DNA of 5,106 bases, taken from contig JAFAEU010000415.1 of NCBI GenBank assembly GCA_023423855.1, positions 1 through 5,106 on the forward strand. Direction: 5' to 3'. Below, in pieces: positions 4,843 to 5,106 of the stretch. The stretch's first letter is position 1. Every line of letters begins with the position of its first letter. This DNA comes from Pseudomonadota bacterium (GTDB lineage Bacteria > Pseudomonadota > Gammaproteobacteria > Xanthomonadales > Xanthomonadaceae). The notes below the pieces were generated by a model. The model had not been told where the DNA came from. It searched no databases and saw only the letters and a list, made by a program, of their open reading frames with translations. The translations under genes and the position numbers were made by a program.

Positions 4843-5106
4843 GCGCGCAGCCGCAACCCGCGACCGCGCCGCTGGACCGCCTGGGCCGGCCGCTGCGCGA
4901 CCTGCGGCTGTCGGTGATCGAAGCCTGCAACTTCCGCTGCGGCTACTGCATGCCGGCCGACAAGGTGCCGGACGACTACGGCTTCGACGCGGCCGGCCGA
5001 CTGTCGTTCGACGAGATCGAGACCCTCGTGCGCGGCGCCGCGCGCCTGGGCGTGTCGAAGCTGCGCATCACCGGCGGCGAGCCGTTGCTGCGCAAGGGGC
5101 TGCCGG
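4839..5106 (+). CDS. moaA: GTP 3',8-cyclase MoaA, N-terminal part (3' end outside the window)
   Basis: MoaA is a radical SAM enzyme that, with MoaC, turns GTP into cyclic pyranopterin monophosphate, the first step of molybdenum cofactor synthesis. Eighty-nine residues are visible. The radical-SAM cluster motif CNFRCGYC is complete (Cys30, Cys34, Cys37), preceded by DLRLSVIEA, and the SAM-binding TGGEPLLR motif is at 78-85. [23 protein letters not shown] is typical of the family. The ATG at 4839 overlaps the previous stop as ATGA and leaves a normal N-terminus, so translation is probably coupled to the MBL gene. The second, C-terminal Fe-S cluster that distinguishes MoaA lies outside the window, but the N-terminus is already diagnostic. 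Confidence 0.95.
   Translation, partial: MSAQPQPATAPLDRLGRPLRDLRLSVIEACNFRCGYCMPADKVPDDYGFDAAGRLSFDEIETLVRGAARLGVSKLRITGGEPLLRKGLP

Noticed and set aside
4052..4930. Minus-strand open frame (292 codons) opposite the MBL gene and moaA
   Set aside because: It is Arg/Ala/Ser-rich and is contradicted by intact zinc-binding and radical-SAM motifs on the + strand.

Overview
The window is a GC-rich (about 68-70% by eye) bacterial chromosome segment. It most resembles the Xanthomonadaceae/Lysobacteraceae (Lysobacter, Luteimonas, Pseudoxanthomonas, Xanthomonas). The reasons are strong G/C third-position bias, an OpsX-type heptosyltransferase beside a Kdo kinase, a DUF6165 gene, and dispersed hairpin repeats of the kinds common in that group. 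The assignment rests on pattern recognition, not a database search.

Layout. Bases 1-984 hold the C-terminal part of a glycoside hydrolase family 9 enzyme on the + strand. A short perfect hairpin at 1026-1045 follows. Next comes a probable 38-residue single-span membrane protein on the minus strand (1053-1169), too small for ordinary gene calling. After a stretch with no convincing gene (1170-1432) there is a minus-strand tRNA-Ser(CGA) at 1463-1553, with its own promoter (1599-1627) and terminator (1433-1454). A DUF6165 gene (1676-2086, +) runs divergently from the tRNA. A 31-bp near-perfect inverted repeat (2135-2221) fills the gap between it and the converging heptosyltransferase gene (2231-3307, -).

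The heptosyltransferase and Kdo kinase genes start back to back with only 19 bp between their start codons. The Kdo kinase (3327-4082, +), a metallo-beta-lactamase-fold hydrolase (4084-4842, +) and moaA (4839 to the window end, +) are packed head to tail with a 1-nt gap and a 4-nt ATGA overlap. They look like one translationally coupled operon.

The genes fit one clear pathway and several unrelated tasks. Kdo kinase phosphorylates the Kdo residue of the lipopolysaccharide inner core, and an OpsX-type heptosyltransferase then adds the first heptose to that phosphorylated Kdo. DUF6165 sits beside this pair and may share the cell-envelope theme, but its function is unknown. MoaA starts molybdenum cofactor synthesis and has no obvious link to the core sugars, and the MBL-fold enzyme's substrate cannot be told from sequence. 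GH9 cleaves beta-glucans or related glycans.

I see no CRISPR array, phage, transposase, toxin-antitoxin or defence system. This is mostly ordinary chromosome. The points worth a second look are the small membrane ORF, the 19-bp divergent start region with a leaderless-type promoter, and the repeats around the 3' end of the heptosyltransferase gene.
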